A DNA stretch of 64,000 nt from Streptomyces bobili (GCF_002154575.1 NZ_MUBA01000056.1:16532-80531); one strand, 5' to 3'. Positions 7,823 through 16,519 are shown, counted from the stretch's first letter. The notes: generated by a model not told the origin, from the letters alone. Program-made: numbers and translations.

Positions 7823-10813
7823 TCACTCACCGTCGGGCAGCCACCTCACCTGTGCCGAATGCCGGTTGAAGACGGGGTGATAGCTCTCCGGTGGCGCGAG
7901 GTAGCTCGCCTGGAGGCCTCCCGTATCGACGACGATCTGGTCGACGGCGATGGCCGGGTCGACCATGAACACCCGCAGTACGTGCTCACCGGGGGCATCG
8001 ACCGTCAACGCGGCGACGAGCTTCTCGACACCCTCCTCGACGTTGCGCGCCCAGGCGTCACCCCGGTTGCCGGTGGCGATCGCCTGCCCGGTGAGCGTCA
8101 CCGGCTCCTGCCCGTCGAGCGCGACGGCCACCCGGCGGGCGCCTCGCTCGTCGAGGGACGGCAGCCGGAAGACCGTCACCGGGAAGGTCCCGGCCGTCAC
8201 GAACCGGACGCGATACCACAACTGCGGCGCCCGCACCGCCAGTTGTCGCGTAAAGGGGTCGGCGGTGGAGGGCGAGGCAAGCATGGCGCCCGCCCTGCGC
8301 CCGAGCCCTCGCACCCGCTGCCACTCCGCGCCGCCGCCCCCGCGTCGTCCGTCGTAGTGTGCGGCGTCGAGGCAGACGTAGCCGTTCGCCTCGACGTATC
8401 CCCTGGCGCGCCGGCGCCCCCGCTCACCGTCGTTGACCACCTTCACCGGTACGGAGACCTCTCCCCCGGCACCCGCGAAGGCGACGGTCGCTTCCTGCAC
8501 GCCCTCCGGCACGCTGTCCCAGTCGATCTCCACCCGCACCCGTGTCTGGTCGGTGAACGCTCCGGCGTCCGCGCTCAGCCGCACCCACGGCACGCTCACT
8601 GCCGCTCGCCAAGCCACCGTGGAGAAGCCGGTGTTGAAGAGGTCGACGAAACGCACATCACGCGTGTACGACGAGAACCTCAGCGGCTTCTCGGCCCCGT
8701 TCGCGTTGCCCTCGGCCGCGACGCCGAACCCGGCGGTGTCGGCGGCCGGTACGGTGACGACACTCGGGCGGCCCGGCGCCTTGGGGATCTGCGACGGGTA
8801 GGGATTGACGATCCCGCTCCATTTGCCGCCCGCCACCTGGGAGTTGTAGCGCGTCGTGAGTGCCACCTCCTTGGCGTGCGCGGCGTTCGCCAGCTTCGCG
8901 TACGTGTTGACGCCCGCGCCGCGTCCCTGGGCGACCGCCAGGGCGTTCCGCTCGGCCCAGTAGAACTTGAGGTTCATCCGGAAGGCGCCGTGCACCGGAT
9001 ACTCGACCAGCTCGAAGAAGGCGTCCTGATAGGCCGCGGGCAGCGTGGCGCCCAGTGCCTGCGTACGGTCGAGGAGTGCCTGATACGCGGCCATGCGGCG
9101 GCCCATCTCGTCGCCGTGCGCGGTCAGCGAGAACTGGCCGCGGGCCACGAACTCGGGCCGCAGCTCGGCCGCGAGCCGGTAGTACTCGGTGCGGATCTCG
9201 GCGATCTCCCTGCCGTGCCGCCGCCCGAACTGCCGGCCGGCCCACTCCTCGACGAAGTCCACGACCGAGTCCGCATCCCACCGGTCGACGTCCCAGGCCA
9301 TGTCCATACAGAAGGACAGACCGTTCTCCTGCGACTTGAGGTCACCCACGTTGAAGATCCACACGCGGTCGACCCGATGCTCGTACGCGCGCCGCAACTC
9401 CTGCCAGATTTTCGCGACTTGAGTGGTGTCCAGCCACAGATAGCTCTTGGGCCGCCCCCAGTAGGAGATGTGGTAGTACAGGCCGTTGCCGCCGCTGCGG
9501 GCGCGTTCCTGCGCCGTGGGCAGCTGACGCAGGTTGCCGTGGTTGTCGTCGGGCCATACGAGCGTCACGTCGTCGGGCACCCGCACGCCCGCGTTGTAGA
9601 GGTCGAGGACCTCCTTGTACGGGATGAAGATCTGAGAGGTGGCCCTGTCCCCGACCTCCTCCACGAGGATCTGCCGCTGGGCGGCGACGATGTCGTTCAT
9701 CACCGCGACCTTCTCCTCGACCGTGGTGGCGTGCTTCGTCTCCAGGGCCGAGTCGTGCAGCCCGCGCATGCCGATCGTCCAGCTGCTCTCGTACACGGCG
9801 TTCTCCCGGGCTCGGGCGCGCCAGTAGTCGGAGATCGTGTCGGGGTTGACCGTGTAGTCGTAGACGGGGAGGGTGCCGTCCGCGTTCGGGTGGTCGGCGG
9901 CCCAGGGATCCCATTCGTGCACACCGTTGCGCAGGAGCGCCTCTGGGTGGCTGGATCCGACCACGATGCCGTAGGAGTCGGCGAGTCGAGGGTTCTCCCG
10001 GTGCTTGTTGAAGAAGTCGGAATACGGGTGCATGGCGGGCCACAGGTAGTTGGCCTTCAGCCGCAGGATCAGTTCGAAGACGCGCCTGTACGTCTCCGGG
10101 CCGATGTTCTTGTCCGTCTCCTGGGTGCGGTGGGACCACGTGGTCAGGTTCTGCTCGTCGTTGATGAAGATGCCTCGGTAACGGACCGACGGTTCATGGC
10201 GCTTGACCGTGGCGGCCTTGACCGTCACGGTGTCGCGGCGTTCGACCGGTACGTCGGCCCACCAATACCAGGGCGAGACGCCGATGCGTTCTGACAGGTC
10301 GTAGATCCCGTACACGGTGCCGCGCCGGTCACTGCCCGCGATCACCAGGGCCCGCTCGACGCCCTCCACGGGACGCTCCACCACCTGGGTCACCGACGCC
10401 TCCCAGCGTCCCGCCACGCGCGAGACGTCCAGCCTCCCCTCGGCGACGAGCCGGTCGACGACCGGGCTCGCCCCGAGGGTGCCCACGACGACGGCGAGCC
10501 CCGGCAGCTCCGCACCGTCCCGGACGAGCCGGGGTCGTACGCCGGAGACCCGCTCGACGTCGGCGCACAGGTCCCCCGCCGCGCGGGCCACGGCGGGATC
10601 GTCGGCCTCGGCCACGAGGACAGCGGTGGCCGCGCCGTTCACGACGAGCGGGAAGTCCGCGGCGCCGGCACCGGCCTCCTTCGTGGCCGCGTGCGCGGCA
10701 CCCGTCACCAGTGCGGGCACCAGCGGCGCGGCACCGGTCGCGGCCATGCCACGCAGAAAGGCCTTGCGGCTCAGGGGGTGGGAATCGGGTCTGCGCTCGG
10801 ATCCGTCTGTCAT
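7823..10813 (-). CDS. Secreted GH115 family glycosidase (alpha-glucuronidase-like)
   Basis: Large exported glycoside hydrolase, 996 aa. The N-terminus LSRKAFLRGMAATGAA is a Tat-like signal with an RK in place of the twin Arg, ending AHAA at about residue 44. GH115 hallmarks are clear: GTVYGIYDLSERIGVSPWYWWADVPV, RYRGIFINDEQNL, LRLKANYLWPAMHPYSDFFN, YGIVVGSSHPEALLRN, WPDDNHGNLRQLP and VWIFNVGDLK. Characterised GH115 enzymes release (4-O-methyl)glucuronic acid from xylan or arabinogalactan. Paired with GH59, a galactose-rich, glucuronic-acid-capped plant glycan such as arabinogalactan is a reasonable substrate guess. No Shine-Dalgarno is visible; see the promoter entry. Confidence 0.92.
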   Translation of the reverse strand: MTDGSERRPDSHPLSRKAFLRGMAATGAAPLVPALVTGAAHAATKEAGAGAADFPLVVNGAATAVLVAEADDPAVARAAGDLCADVERVSGVRPRLVRDGAELPGLAVVVGTLGASPVVDRLVAEGRLDVSRVAGRWEASVTQVVERPVEGVERALVIAGSDRRGTVYGIYDLSERIGVSPWYWWADVPVERRDTVTVKAATVKRHEPSVRYRGIFINDEQNLTTWSHRTQETDKNIGPETYRRVFELILRLKANYLWPAMHPYSDFFNKHRENPRLADSYGIVVGSSHPEALLRNGVHEWDPWAADHPNADGTLPVYDYTVNPDTISDYWRARARENAVYESSWTIGMRGLHDSALETKHATTVEEKVAVMNDIVAAQRQILVEEVGDRATSQIFIPYKEVLDLYNAGVRVPDDVTLVWPDDNHGNLRQLPTAQERARSGGNGLYYHISYWGRPKSYLWLDTTQVAKIWQELRRAYEHRVDRVWIFNVGDLKSQENGLSFCMDMAWDVDRWDADSVVDFVEEWAGRQFGRRHGREIAEIRTEYYRLAAELRPEFVARGQFSLTAHGDEMGRRMAAYQALLDRTQALGATLPAAYQDAFFELVEYPVHGAFRMNLKFYWAERNALAVAQGRGAGVNTYAKLANAAHAKEVALTTRYNSQVAGGKWSGIVNPYPSQIPKAPGRPSVVTVPAADTAGFGVAAEGNANGAEKPLRFSSYTRDVRFVDLFNTGFSTVAWRAAVSVPWVRLSADAGAFTDQTRVRVEIDWDSVPEGVQEATVAFAGAGGEVSVPVKVVNDGERGRRRARGYVEANGYVCLDAAHYDGRRGGGGAEWQRVRGLGRRAGAMLASPSTADPFTRQLAVRAPQLWYRVRFVTAGTFPVTVFRLPSLDERGARRVAVALDGQEPVTLTGQAIATGNRGDAWARNVEEGVEKLVAALTVDAPGEHVLRVFMVDPAIAVDQIVVDTGGLQASYLAPPESYHPVFNRHSAQVRWLPDGE

Positions 10814-10814
10814 G

Positions 10815-10851
10815 GGGCTGGAACCTAAAACGTTCCAATGAACGCGGTCAA
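10815..10851 (-). promoter_or_regulatory. GH115 promoter overlapped by palindromic operator
   Basis: Minus strand -35 TTGACC (10851-10846), 18-bp spacer, -10 TAGGTT (10827-10822). The expected transcription start falls 2-4 nt before the ATG at 10813, so the mRNA would be leaderless, which fits the missing Shine-Dalgarno. The perfect inverted repeat TGGAAC-N7-GTTCCA (10819-10837) covers the -10 box, and a second one, CGTTC-N4-GAACG (10831-10844), fills the spacer. LacI-type repression is likely; the regulator is not identified. Confidence 0.6.
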
Positions 10852-10989
10852 CACTCCTGACAACACCGGCCGTTCGCCCTGCTGGACGTGGCGATGCACT
10901 GCCTACGTCTGGCTGAAATCGATTCAGAAGACGTTAAGGCCTGAGCGTTCCGCACCGTCGCCGCGCGACCGTTCGCCCACCGGCGTGGA

Positions 10990-11155
10990 GCTTTGGGGGA
11001 AGTGGACGTGCGGCCGGGCCAGTGGGGCGACAGCGCGCAGCTGGTCCCCGTCCTGGAACGCAGCCGGGTCAAGTGCACCAGCGGTGGCCATCCGCGCACG
11101 CGGCCCGACCACCTCGGGGGCGATAGGGCCTACAACTCCCGTCGGGCGGCGTCCC
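10990..11155 (+). pseudogene. IS5-family transposase fragment
   Basis: About 50 codons read as an internal/C-terminal piece of an IS5-type DDE transposase: VRPGQWGDSAQLVPVLERSR then HPRTRPDHLGGDRAYNSRR, matching the usual GDSPQ...RPRTRPD...ADKAYSSR pattern. The rest of the transposase and its inverted repeats are absent. It lies in the 380-bp gap between GH115 and the PEP mutase-like gene, so it marks an old insertion/deletion at the edge of the glycan locus. Confidence 0.6.
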
Positions 11156-11198
11156 GCTGGTCCGTTGTCCGTCCTCGTTCAGGTGTAGCGTCCTTGAC

Positions 11199-11960
11199 AT
11201 GGACTCTCGTACCACCGTTGAGCGCGCTCAACGCCTCAAGCAACTGCACGCCGAATACAGGCCGCTCGTACTGCCGACCGTCTGGGACGTCTGGTCCGCG
11301 CGGACGGCAGCCGCCGCCGGGTTCCCCGCGCTGACGATCGGCAGTCATCCGCTGGCCGACTCCCGGGGGGCCGACGACCACGAGGGGCAGACCTTCGAGG
11401 AGGTGCTCTCCGCCGTCAGGCCGATCATCGCGGCGGTCGACGTCCCGGTGTCCGTGGACCTGGAGTCCGGGTACGGGCAGAAGCCCGCGGATCTCGTCGC
11501 CGGGCTCATCGAGGTCGGCGGCGTCGGTCTCAACGTCGAGGACACCGTCCACTCGGACGGCGGCCGCGTGCGCAGCACGCAGGAGCACGCGAGCTACGTC
11601 GCCGGCCTGCGCGCGGCGGCTGACGACGCGGGGGTCCCGGTCTGGGTGAACGGGCGGACCGACCTCTTCCTGCACACGAAGGACGCTTCCGGCGTCCTCG
11701 ACCAGGCGATCGAACGACTGCGGGCGCTGGAGCAGGCCGGCGCCGACAGCGTCTACCCGGTGGGTATCCAGGACGACGACGACCTGCTCGCGGCGGTGAC
11801 CGGCGCCGTCGCCATTCCCGTGAACTCCACGGCCCATCCCCTCAGGCACGATCTTGAGCGCTTCCGCCGCCTGGGCGTCGGCCGGATCACCTACGGCCCA
11901 CTGCTGCAGTTCGCGATGGCCGACACGATGAAGGACATGCTCGGGCCGTGGGCACCCTGA
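11199..11960 (+). CDS. Isocitrate lyase/PEP mutase family protein
   Basis: TIM-barrel enzyme of the PEP mutase/isocitrate lyase superfamily (PF13714), 253 aa, complete. Family features visible are LPTVWDVWSARTAAAAGFPALTIGS at about 23-47, the metal-binding VDLESGYG near 85-92, LNVEDTV at about 110, and the NGRTDLF strand. The catalytic KKCGH loop of true isocitrate lyases is absent, as is common in this subfamily (2-methylisocitrate lyase-like or oxaloacetate hydrolase-like). It is a single gene closed by a strong terminator. The Shine-Dalgarno is weak. Substrate unknown; C-C or C-P bond chemistry on a 2-oxoacid is the family expectation. Confidence 0.88.
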   Translation: MDSRTTVERAQRLKQLHAEYRPLVLPTVWDVWSARTAAAAGFPALTIGSHPLADSRGADDHEGQTFEEVLSAVRPIIAAVDVPVSVDLESGYGQKPADLVAGLIEVGGVGLNVEDTVHSDGGRVRSTQEHASYVAGLRAAADDAGVPVWVNGRTDLFLHTKDASGVLDQAIERLRALEQAGADSVYPVGIQDDDDLLAAVTGAVAIPVNSTAHPLRHDLERFRRLGVGRITYGPLLQFAMADTMKDMLGPWAP

Positions 11961-11970
11961 GGAGCTGATC

Positions 11971-11996
11971 GACCCGACGGGGCCGCCCGTCGGGTC
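11971..11996 (+). terminator. Perfect 11-bp-stem hairpin after PEP mutase-like gene
   Basis: GACCCGACGGG, loop GCCG, CCCGTCGGGTC, starting 10 bp after the stop codon. There is no long T tract, as usual for GC-rich actinobacterial terminators. Confidence 0.8.
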
Positions 11997-12440
11997 CTTC
12001 GCCTCACGGCAGCAGTGACACGTAGTGCTGGTCGAACTCGGCTACGCCGCACGGGACTTCCTCGGTAAAGCGCCCTCGGGGGCGCTCCCTGCTCGACCTC
12101 CCCGTCGACCGCTGGTCCGTCAGCAGCAGCCGCAGCAACGATACGACCGGTGCGGGCCCCGTGGGCGTGTTGCGCCCCGTCGTCGTACGCGGTCTGGAAC
12201 GCCCCACCGACCTGACGCGACGAGGGCGACGCCGACGGTCATGTGGAGTCCGGGGGGGGGCTACACGCAGCGACCAGACCACTGATCTCCGGCCGGTCCC
12301 GCCCGACTCCCCGAACGCATAAGGCCGGTTCGGGAAGCCGCCCCCGCGTTGATCACCATCGGCCGCATGATCGCCGGCCACGACCTCGCCATCGGCGTGC
12401 TCGTCCGTTCGGTCACCGCCATATGTCCCGTCCACAGGGA
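11997..12440. other. Intergenic region without a recognisable gene
   Basis: About 440 bp between two terminators. Open frames exist on both strands, but their translations are low-complexity (Arg/Pro-rich) and match nothing I recognise. It contains a run of eight or more G at about 12251-12258. Confidence 0.5.
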
Positions 12441-12474
12441 AAGGCCCGGCCCTCCAGGAGAGAAGCCGGACCTT
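12441..12474 (-). terminator. Terminator downstream of cold-shock gene
   Basis: AAGGCCCGGC and GCCGGACCTT flank a 14-nt loop (9 of 10 pairs canonical plus a G-T type pair), 16 bp past the cold-shock stop codon. Confidence 0.65.
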
Positions 12475-12489
12475 ACCGAGGCTGCGGGA

Positions 12490-12693
12490 TCAGACGGGGC
12501 GGATGTTCTCCGCCTGCGGGCCCTTCTGGCCCTGGGTGACATCGAACTCCACCTTCTGGCCTTCCTGCAGCTCGCGGTAACCCTGGGCGGCGATGTTGGA
12601 GTAGTGGGCGAAGACGTCGGGGCCGCCGCCCTCCTGCTCGATGAAGCCGAACCCCTTCTCGCTGTTGAACCACTTGACTGTGCCCTTGGCCAT
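12490..12693 (-). CDS. CspA-family cold-shock protein
   Basis: Single-stranded nucleic acid chaperone, 67 aa, the standard length for the family. RNP1 (KGFGFI) and RNP2 (VFAHY) are intact in one CSD beta-barrel: [18 protein letters not shown], then DVFAHYSNI, then [20 protein letters not shown]. The ATG at 12693 follows a strong GAAGGAG. Longer frames upstream run into the 5' leader and are not used. It is monocistronic with its own terminator. RNA-structure melting under cold or general growth conditions is established for the family. Confidence 0.97.
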   Translation of the reverse strand: MAKGTVKWFNSEKGFGFIEQEGGGPDVFAHYSNIAAQGYRELQEGQKVEFDVTQGQKGPQAENIRPV

Positions 12694-12782
12694 GGCCGTC
12701 TCCTTCGAGAGAAAACCGGGCTCGCACCCTGCGGGCCCGGGAGGTGATCGCCTTGGTCCGGAGAGGCGCTGAACAGCAAGAA

Positions 12783-12806
12783 CGCCCGTGATTGCGATCA
12801 CGGGCG
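12783..12806 (-). promoter_or_regulatory. 24-bp perfect palindrome in cold-shock gene leader
   Basis: CGCCCGTGAT-TGCG-ATCACGGGCG lies 90 bp upstream of the csp start. It could be a 5'-UTR hairpin in the csp mRNA or an operator. A weak TATAGC -10 candidate lies at 12842-12847 on the minus strand, which would put the hairpin inside the leader. Confidence 0.5.
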
Positions 12807-13008
12807 AACGGACTTCGGAACCACGACTGCTGAACCACCACGCTATACCGGCGCGGCGACAGCCGCTAGCGATAACACGGCGCGTCAACGCCCCTCCTGT
12901 CGACACACGCGTGGCATCGACCTCCGCTGGGGACCCGCCGGAGTCGCACGCGTCGGTCCGCATCCGTCTCCATGCACGGTCCTTCGGGTCCGCTGAGCAC
13001 CGGCGTGG

Positions 13009-13033
13009 TAGTTTGTGAGCGATCGTTCAACTA
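13009..13033. promoter_or_regulatory. Likely TetR operator
   Basis: Imperfect palindrome centred on CGATCG: TGAGCGATCGTTCA (13016-13029), flanked by TAGTT and AACTA. It lies 13 bp before the TetR start codon. Autoregulation of the TetR-SnoaL pair is the simplest reading. Confidence 0.6.
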
Positions 13034-13045
13034 CAAGGGGCGTCG

Positions 13046-13672
13046 ATGGGCCGCAAACAGGTTTGGGAGCAGGGCGAGGTGCTGGCCTCCGCTATGCGTC
13101 TGTTTCGTCGTCGTGGCTACCTGGGCGCCTCGCTGCGCGACCTCGAAGAGGCGACCGGAATGCACCCGGGCAGCCTGTACCGGGCGTTCAGCAGCAAGGA
13201 GGGCCTGTTCAGCGCCGCGCTGGATGACTACAACGAGCGCGTGGTGGAGGGAAGGGTTCGCGCCCACCTGCGGGACGCGGAGGACCCCGTGGCCGGCATC
13301 CGCTCGTTCTTCACCTCGGCGTTCGACACCGGTGGCGGTCCCGAACCCGATCCGGGGTGCCTGCTCACCAACACCGCGGTGGAGTCGTTCTCCGTTCCGC
13401 ACGTGGCGCCAGGCGTACGCCGGGGGCTGGAGACGATCGAGTCCGGCTTCGCCGACGCGTTGACGCGCGCCCAGGCCCAGCGGCTACTGCCCGAGGAACT
13501 CGACGTCGAGAAGTCAGCCGCCCAGCTCCTGGCCCTCTATCAGGGCCTCCTGGTCCTCGTCCGGTCCGGTACTGACGCCGCCAAACTGCACACCATCACC
13601 GACGGAGCCCTGGCATTGATCCGTGCCAGGAATGCCACAGCCAAGCAAGCCGACGAAGAGGAACAGCGATGA
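13046..13672 (+). CDS. TetR/AcrR family transcriptional regulator
   Basis: Repressor of 208 aa. The N-terminal HTH is clear (about 10-55; LASAMRLFRRRGYLGASLRDLEEATGMHPGSLYRAFSSKEGLFSAAL). The ligand-binding C-terminal domain (CLLTNTAVE, LLALYQGLLVLVRSG) resembles the YxaF/LmrA-type subgroup. The ATG follows AAGGGG. Its last codons overlap the next gene's start by 4 bp (ATGA), so they form a two-gene operon, probably autoregulated through the palindrome just upstream. Confidence 0.93.
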   Translation: MGRKQVWEQGEVLASAMRLFRRRGYLGASLRDLEEATGMHPGSLYRAFSSKEGLFSAALDDYNERVVEGRVRAHLRDAEDPVAGIRSFFTSAFDTGGGPEPDPGCLLTNTAVESFSVPHVAPGVRRGLETIESGFADALTRAQAQRLLPEELDVEKSAAQLLALYQGLLVLVRSGTDAAKLHTITDGALALIRARNATAKQADEEEQR

Positions 13673-14016
13673 GTGACCAACAGCAGCTCTGGGACAAATA
13701 CGCCGCGTGCTGGTCGGCCGACCCCTCGAGGCGACTCACCGCGCTCGGCGCGGTCGCGGTCGACGACGTCACCTACCGGGACCCGGGAACCGAGGTCGGC
13801 GGCCTGGCCGAACTCGACGCGTACATGGGCGGGTTCGCCGGGGCGTTTCCCGGACATCGCTTCCGCATCGACGAAGTCCTTGACCACCACGACCGGTCAC
13901 TCGCCCGCTGGACCCAGGTCGGGCCGGACGGCGAGGCCTTCATGACGGGCGTGAGCAGCGCGGTGCACCGGGACGGCCTTCTCGCCGATGTGACCGGATT
14001 CTTCCTCCCCGCCTGA
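13669..14016 (+). CDS. SnoaL-like / NTF2-fold protein
   Basis: Small alpha+beta-barrel protein of 115 aa, NTF2-like/SnoaL polyketide-cyclase-like fold: LWDKYAACW helix, VTYRDPGTEVGGLAELDAYMGGFAGAFPGHRF, and the terminal DGLLADVTGFFLP strand. Members act as small-molecule isomerases, hydrolases or binding proteins. It is translationally coupled to the TetR gene and so likely its target. Substrate unknown. Confidence 0.85.
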   Translation: MSDQQQLWDKYAACWSADPSRRLTALGAVAVDDVTYRDPGTEVGGLAELDAYMGGFAGAFPGHRFRIDEVLDHHDRSLARWTQVGPDGEAFMTGVSSAVHRDGLLADVTGFFLPA

Positions 14017-14145
14017 CGACTTCGGCCGACCCCGCCAGACCGCCACCTATGGGCACTGCTCGGCGACTTCGGCCGCCGGGCATGCCGACAGGCGGGGTAC
14101 GCCTTCAACTGGCCCCTGTTTCGAGGTGGTTACTGCGCAGGTAGG

Positions 14146-15069
14146 TCAACGCGCCGTCGTCGTCCGGTCGCAGTTGTCACGGCCTGTCATGGGCTCGGAC
14201 GCTGCCATGAAGGCTTGCAGGAGGGGACGGTCGTCTCCTCGGCGGGTGGCCATGAAGATCCGGCTCACTGTAGGAGGCCCGTCGAGTTCGACCCTTCGGG
14301 CACCTGCGGGGAGCAGTGTCGTGACGCTGTAGGGGGCGATGCTGACGCCGAGCCCGGCCGCGACGAACATCATGATGGTGTGCCAGTTCGAGCACTCCTG
14401 CGCGACCTGGACGTCGATACCGGCGTTCCGCAGCGGCTGCGTGTTCATGTCGAACGCGTGAGTTCCCGCCGAGCGCGGAAACAGGATCAGCGGGTCTTCA
14501 GCCAGCGCCCTCGCCTCCACAAGGCCACCTCCTGCGGCGGGGTGCTCGCTGGGGACGACGGCGACGAACCGTTCGGATGTCAGTAGGGAAAGGCCGATGT
14601 CGTCTCGCTCCTCGGCGTCCCTCACGATCCCGACGTCGGCGGTGCCCCGCTTCAGGGCCGCCAGAACGTCGGTGGTGAAGCCGTCGTGCAGTTTGACCTG
14701 GACATCCGGTCGACGGCGGGAGAACTCACGGAGGATCTCGCTGACGATCGCGGTGGCGGAGGTGATGAAGGCGACGTCCAGGCGGCCGGCCTCGCCGCGG
14801 CCGACACGGCCGGCCTCGTCGAGGTCGGCCGCCAGGCGGTCCAGAAGGTTCCGGGCCCTCGGCCCGAACGCCGCTCCCGCCTCTGTGAGGTGGACACTGC
14901 GTGAGGTCCGCCGGAACAACTCGACGCCGACGATCTTCTCAAGCTGCCTGATCTGCTGGGACAGAGCGGGCTGAGCGATGTGCAGACGCTGGGCGGCGTG
15001 GCCGAAGTGCAGTTCCTCGGCCAGAGCCAGGAAGTACCGGAGATGACGGAGCTCGATTCGCTGATCCAT
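14146..15069 (-). CDS. LysR family transcriptional regulator
   Basis: LTTR of 307 aa. The HTH occupies about 4-63 (IELRHLRYFLALAEELHFGHAAQRLHIAQPALSQQIRQLE), followed by a type 2 periplasmic-binding-like effector domain (GRLDVAFITSATAIVSEILREF, VALGVSIAPYSV-like loops). It is divergent from an acetyltransferase/racemase pair, the usual arrangement in which the LTTR controls the neighbouring genes. An inverted repeat typical of LTTR boxes sits right at its start. Confidence 0.94.
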   Translation of the reverse strand: MDQRIELRHLRYFLALAEELHFGHAAQRLHIAQPALSQQIRQLEKIVGVELFRRTSRSVHLTEAGAAFGPRARNLLDRLAADLDEAGRVGRGEAGRLDVAFITSATAIVSEILREFSRRRPDVQVKLHDGFTTDVLAALKRGTADVGIVRDAEERDDIGLSLLTSERFVAVVPSEHPAAGGGLVEARALAEDPLILFPRSAGTHAFDMNTQPLRNAGIDVQVAQECSNWHTIMMFVAAGLGVSIAPYSVTTLLPAGARRVELDGPPTVSRIFMATRRGDDRPLLQAFMAASEPMTGRDNCDRTTTAR

Positions 15070-15071
15070 AA

Positions 15072-15090
15072 CTCAAGCTTATTGATTGAG
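15072..15090. promoter_or_regulatory. Candidate LysR box
   Basis: CTCAA-N9-TTGAG immediately upstream of the LysR start codon, in the divergent intergenic region. It fits the interrupted dyad form of LTTR sites. Confidence 0.5.
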
Positions 15091-15182
15091 CCTGAGCCGT
15101 GTATTGGACATATGGGTGAGCGGGCCGGAGGCTACGAGCAGTCACATCAGAGAAGAGCCAGATCAGAAAGCGAACCCGTCTC

Positions 15183-15674
15183 ATGCCGCACGCCTCCGCC
15201 CCGGCCATGGTCTCCTCGATCCGCTCACCGAGTGACGCCGACGCTTTCTACGCGCTGAACGAGGAGTGGATCTCGCGCCTGTTCACTCTGCAGGAGGAGG
15301 ACCGGGCTGTTCTCGGGGATCCGTTCGGCCGCATCGTGGACGCGGGCGGCGACGTGCTGATGGCCCGCGAGCCGGGCAGCGACACCGCAGTGGGGTGCAT
15401 CGCACTTCTGGCGTATCCGGACGCCGTCTTCGAGCTGGCGAAGATGGCCGTGGCCCCCGCCGCGCAAGGACGCGGCATCGGCCGCCACCTCATAGCCGCA
15501 GCGATCGACCGCGCCCGGACACTCGGTGGAACCCGGCTGTTCCTCGGGACGAACACCAAGCTGGCCCCCGCCATTCACCTCTACGAGGACGCGGGGTTCG
15601 TCAGGATCACCCGCGACCGTCTCCCAGTGCCCGACTATTACGCACGCGCTGACATCCTCATGGAACTGAAGTGA
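15183..15674 (+). CDS. GNAT family N-acetyltransferase
   Basis: Acetyl-CoA-dependent acetyltransferase of 163 aa with the full GNAT core: ELAKMAVAPAAQGRGIGRHLIAAAIDRAR at about 92-120 (motif A, acetyl-CoA loop QGRGIG), then LFLGTNTKLAPAIHLYEDAGFV (motif B). The acceptor is unknown. It is divergent from the LysR gene. The stop lies 116 bp before the racemase start, so cotranscription is plausible but not tight. Confidence 0.9.
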   Translation: MPHASAPAMVSSIRSPSDADAFYALNEEWISRLFTLQEEDRAVLGDPFGRIVDAGGDVLMAREPGSDTAVGCIALLAYPDAVFELAKMAVAPAAQGRGIGRHLIAAAIDRARTLGGTRLFLGTNTKLAPAIHLYEDAGFVRITRDRLPVPDYYARADILMELK

Positions 15675-15790
15675 TCCTCGCGGCGGCAATTCCTCGCGCC
15701 CGGAACAGCTTAACCGTATCGCTCATTTCGCTTATGGAAGGAGACTGGGTGGTGAGCAGAATGCCATTCGAAGTTGATACGAGGAGCACG

Positions 15791-16519
15791 ATGAAGACGA
15801 TCGGGCTGATCGGCGGAATGAGCTGGGAGTCGACAGCGGAGTACTATCGGTTCTTGAACGAGTTCACGCGCGACCGACTCGGCGGACTCCATTCAGCCCG
15901 ATGTGTGATCTATTCGGTGGATTTCGCAGAGATTGAGCAATTGCAGGTCCAGGGACGCTGGGCAGATGCAGGCGAGACCCTGGCTGCGGCCGCTCAGTCT
16001 CTGGAAGCGGCCGGCGCTGATCTGGTGCTCATCTGTACCAACACCATGCACAAGGTCGCCGACGTCGTCGAGGCGGCGGTGTCCGTTCCGCTCCTGCACC
16101 TGGCCGACGCCACCGCAGCCGCCGTACGGACATCGGGCCTGCGCCGGGTTGGCCTGCTGGGCACGGCGTTCACCATGGAACAGGACTTCTATCGAGGCCG
16201 TCTCGAAGCGGCCGGGCTCGATGTCCGCATCCCGGATAGTGACGGGCGCGCGCTCGTGCACAAAGTGATCTATGAGGAGCTGTGCCTCGGAATTGTGCGG
16301 GACGAATCGCGTACTGCTTACCAGAAGGTCATCAAAGACCTCGTCGCCGCCGGCGCGGAAGGCATCATCCTGGGCTGCACCGAAATCGAGCTTCTCATCA
16401 CCCCTGAGCACTGCCCCGTGCCGGTCTTCCCCACTGCACGAATTCACGCTCAGGCAGCCGTAGACGCCGCTCTTCCGGATACCCAGAACCACACTGCCAC
16501 GATGCCCGTATCCCGCTGA
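15791..16519 (+). CDS. Aspartate/glutamate racemase family protein
   Basis: Cofactor-independent amino-acid racemase, 242 aa. The ATG at 15791 follows CGAGGAG; a longer frame upstream is rejected. N-terminal MKTIGLIGGMSWEST is the family hallmark. Both catalytic Cys are present: ICTNTMHK (about residue 83) and LGCTEIELL (about 198). Closest in style to the broad-specificity aspartate/YgeA-type racemases. It lies downstream of the GNAT gene and both may respond to the LysR regulator; modification and racemisation of an amino acid would fit together. Confidence 0.92.
   Translation: MKTIGLIGGMSWESTAEYYRFLNEFTRDRLGGLHSARCVIYSVDFAEIEQLQVQGRWADAGETLAAAAQSLEAAGADLVLICTNTMHKVADVVEAAVSVPLLHLADATAAAVRTSGLRRVGLLGTAFTMEQDFYRGRLEAAGLDVRIPDSDGRALVHKVIYEELCLGIVRDESRTAYQKVIKDLVAAGAEGIILGCTEIELLITPEHCPVPVFPTARIHAQAAVDAALPDTQNHTATMPVSR

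Noticed and set aside
7784..10294. 836-codon open frame opposite GH115
   Set aside because: Mirror frame of a well-supported gene; no domain recognisable.
12004..12435. 143-codon minus-strand frame between two terminators
   Set aside because: Arg/Gly/Pro-rich with no start signal or recognisable motif.
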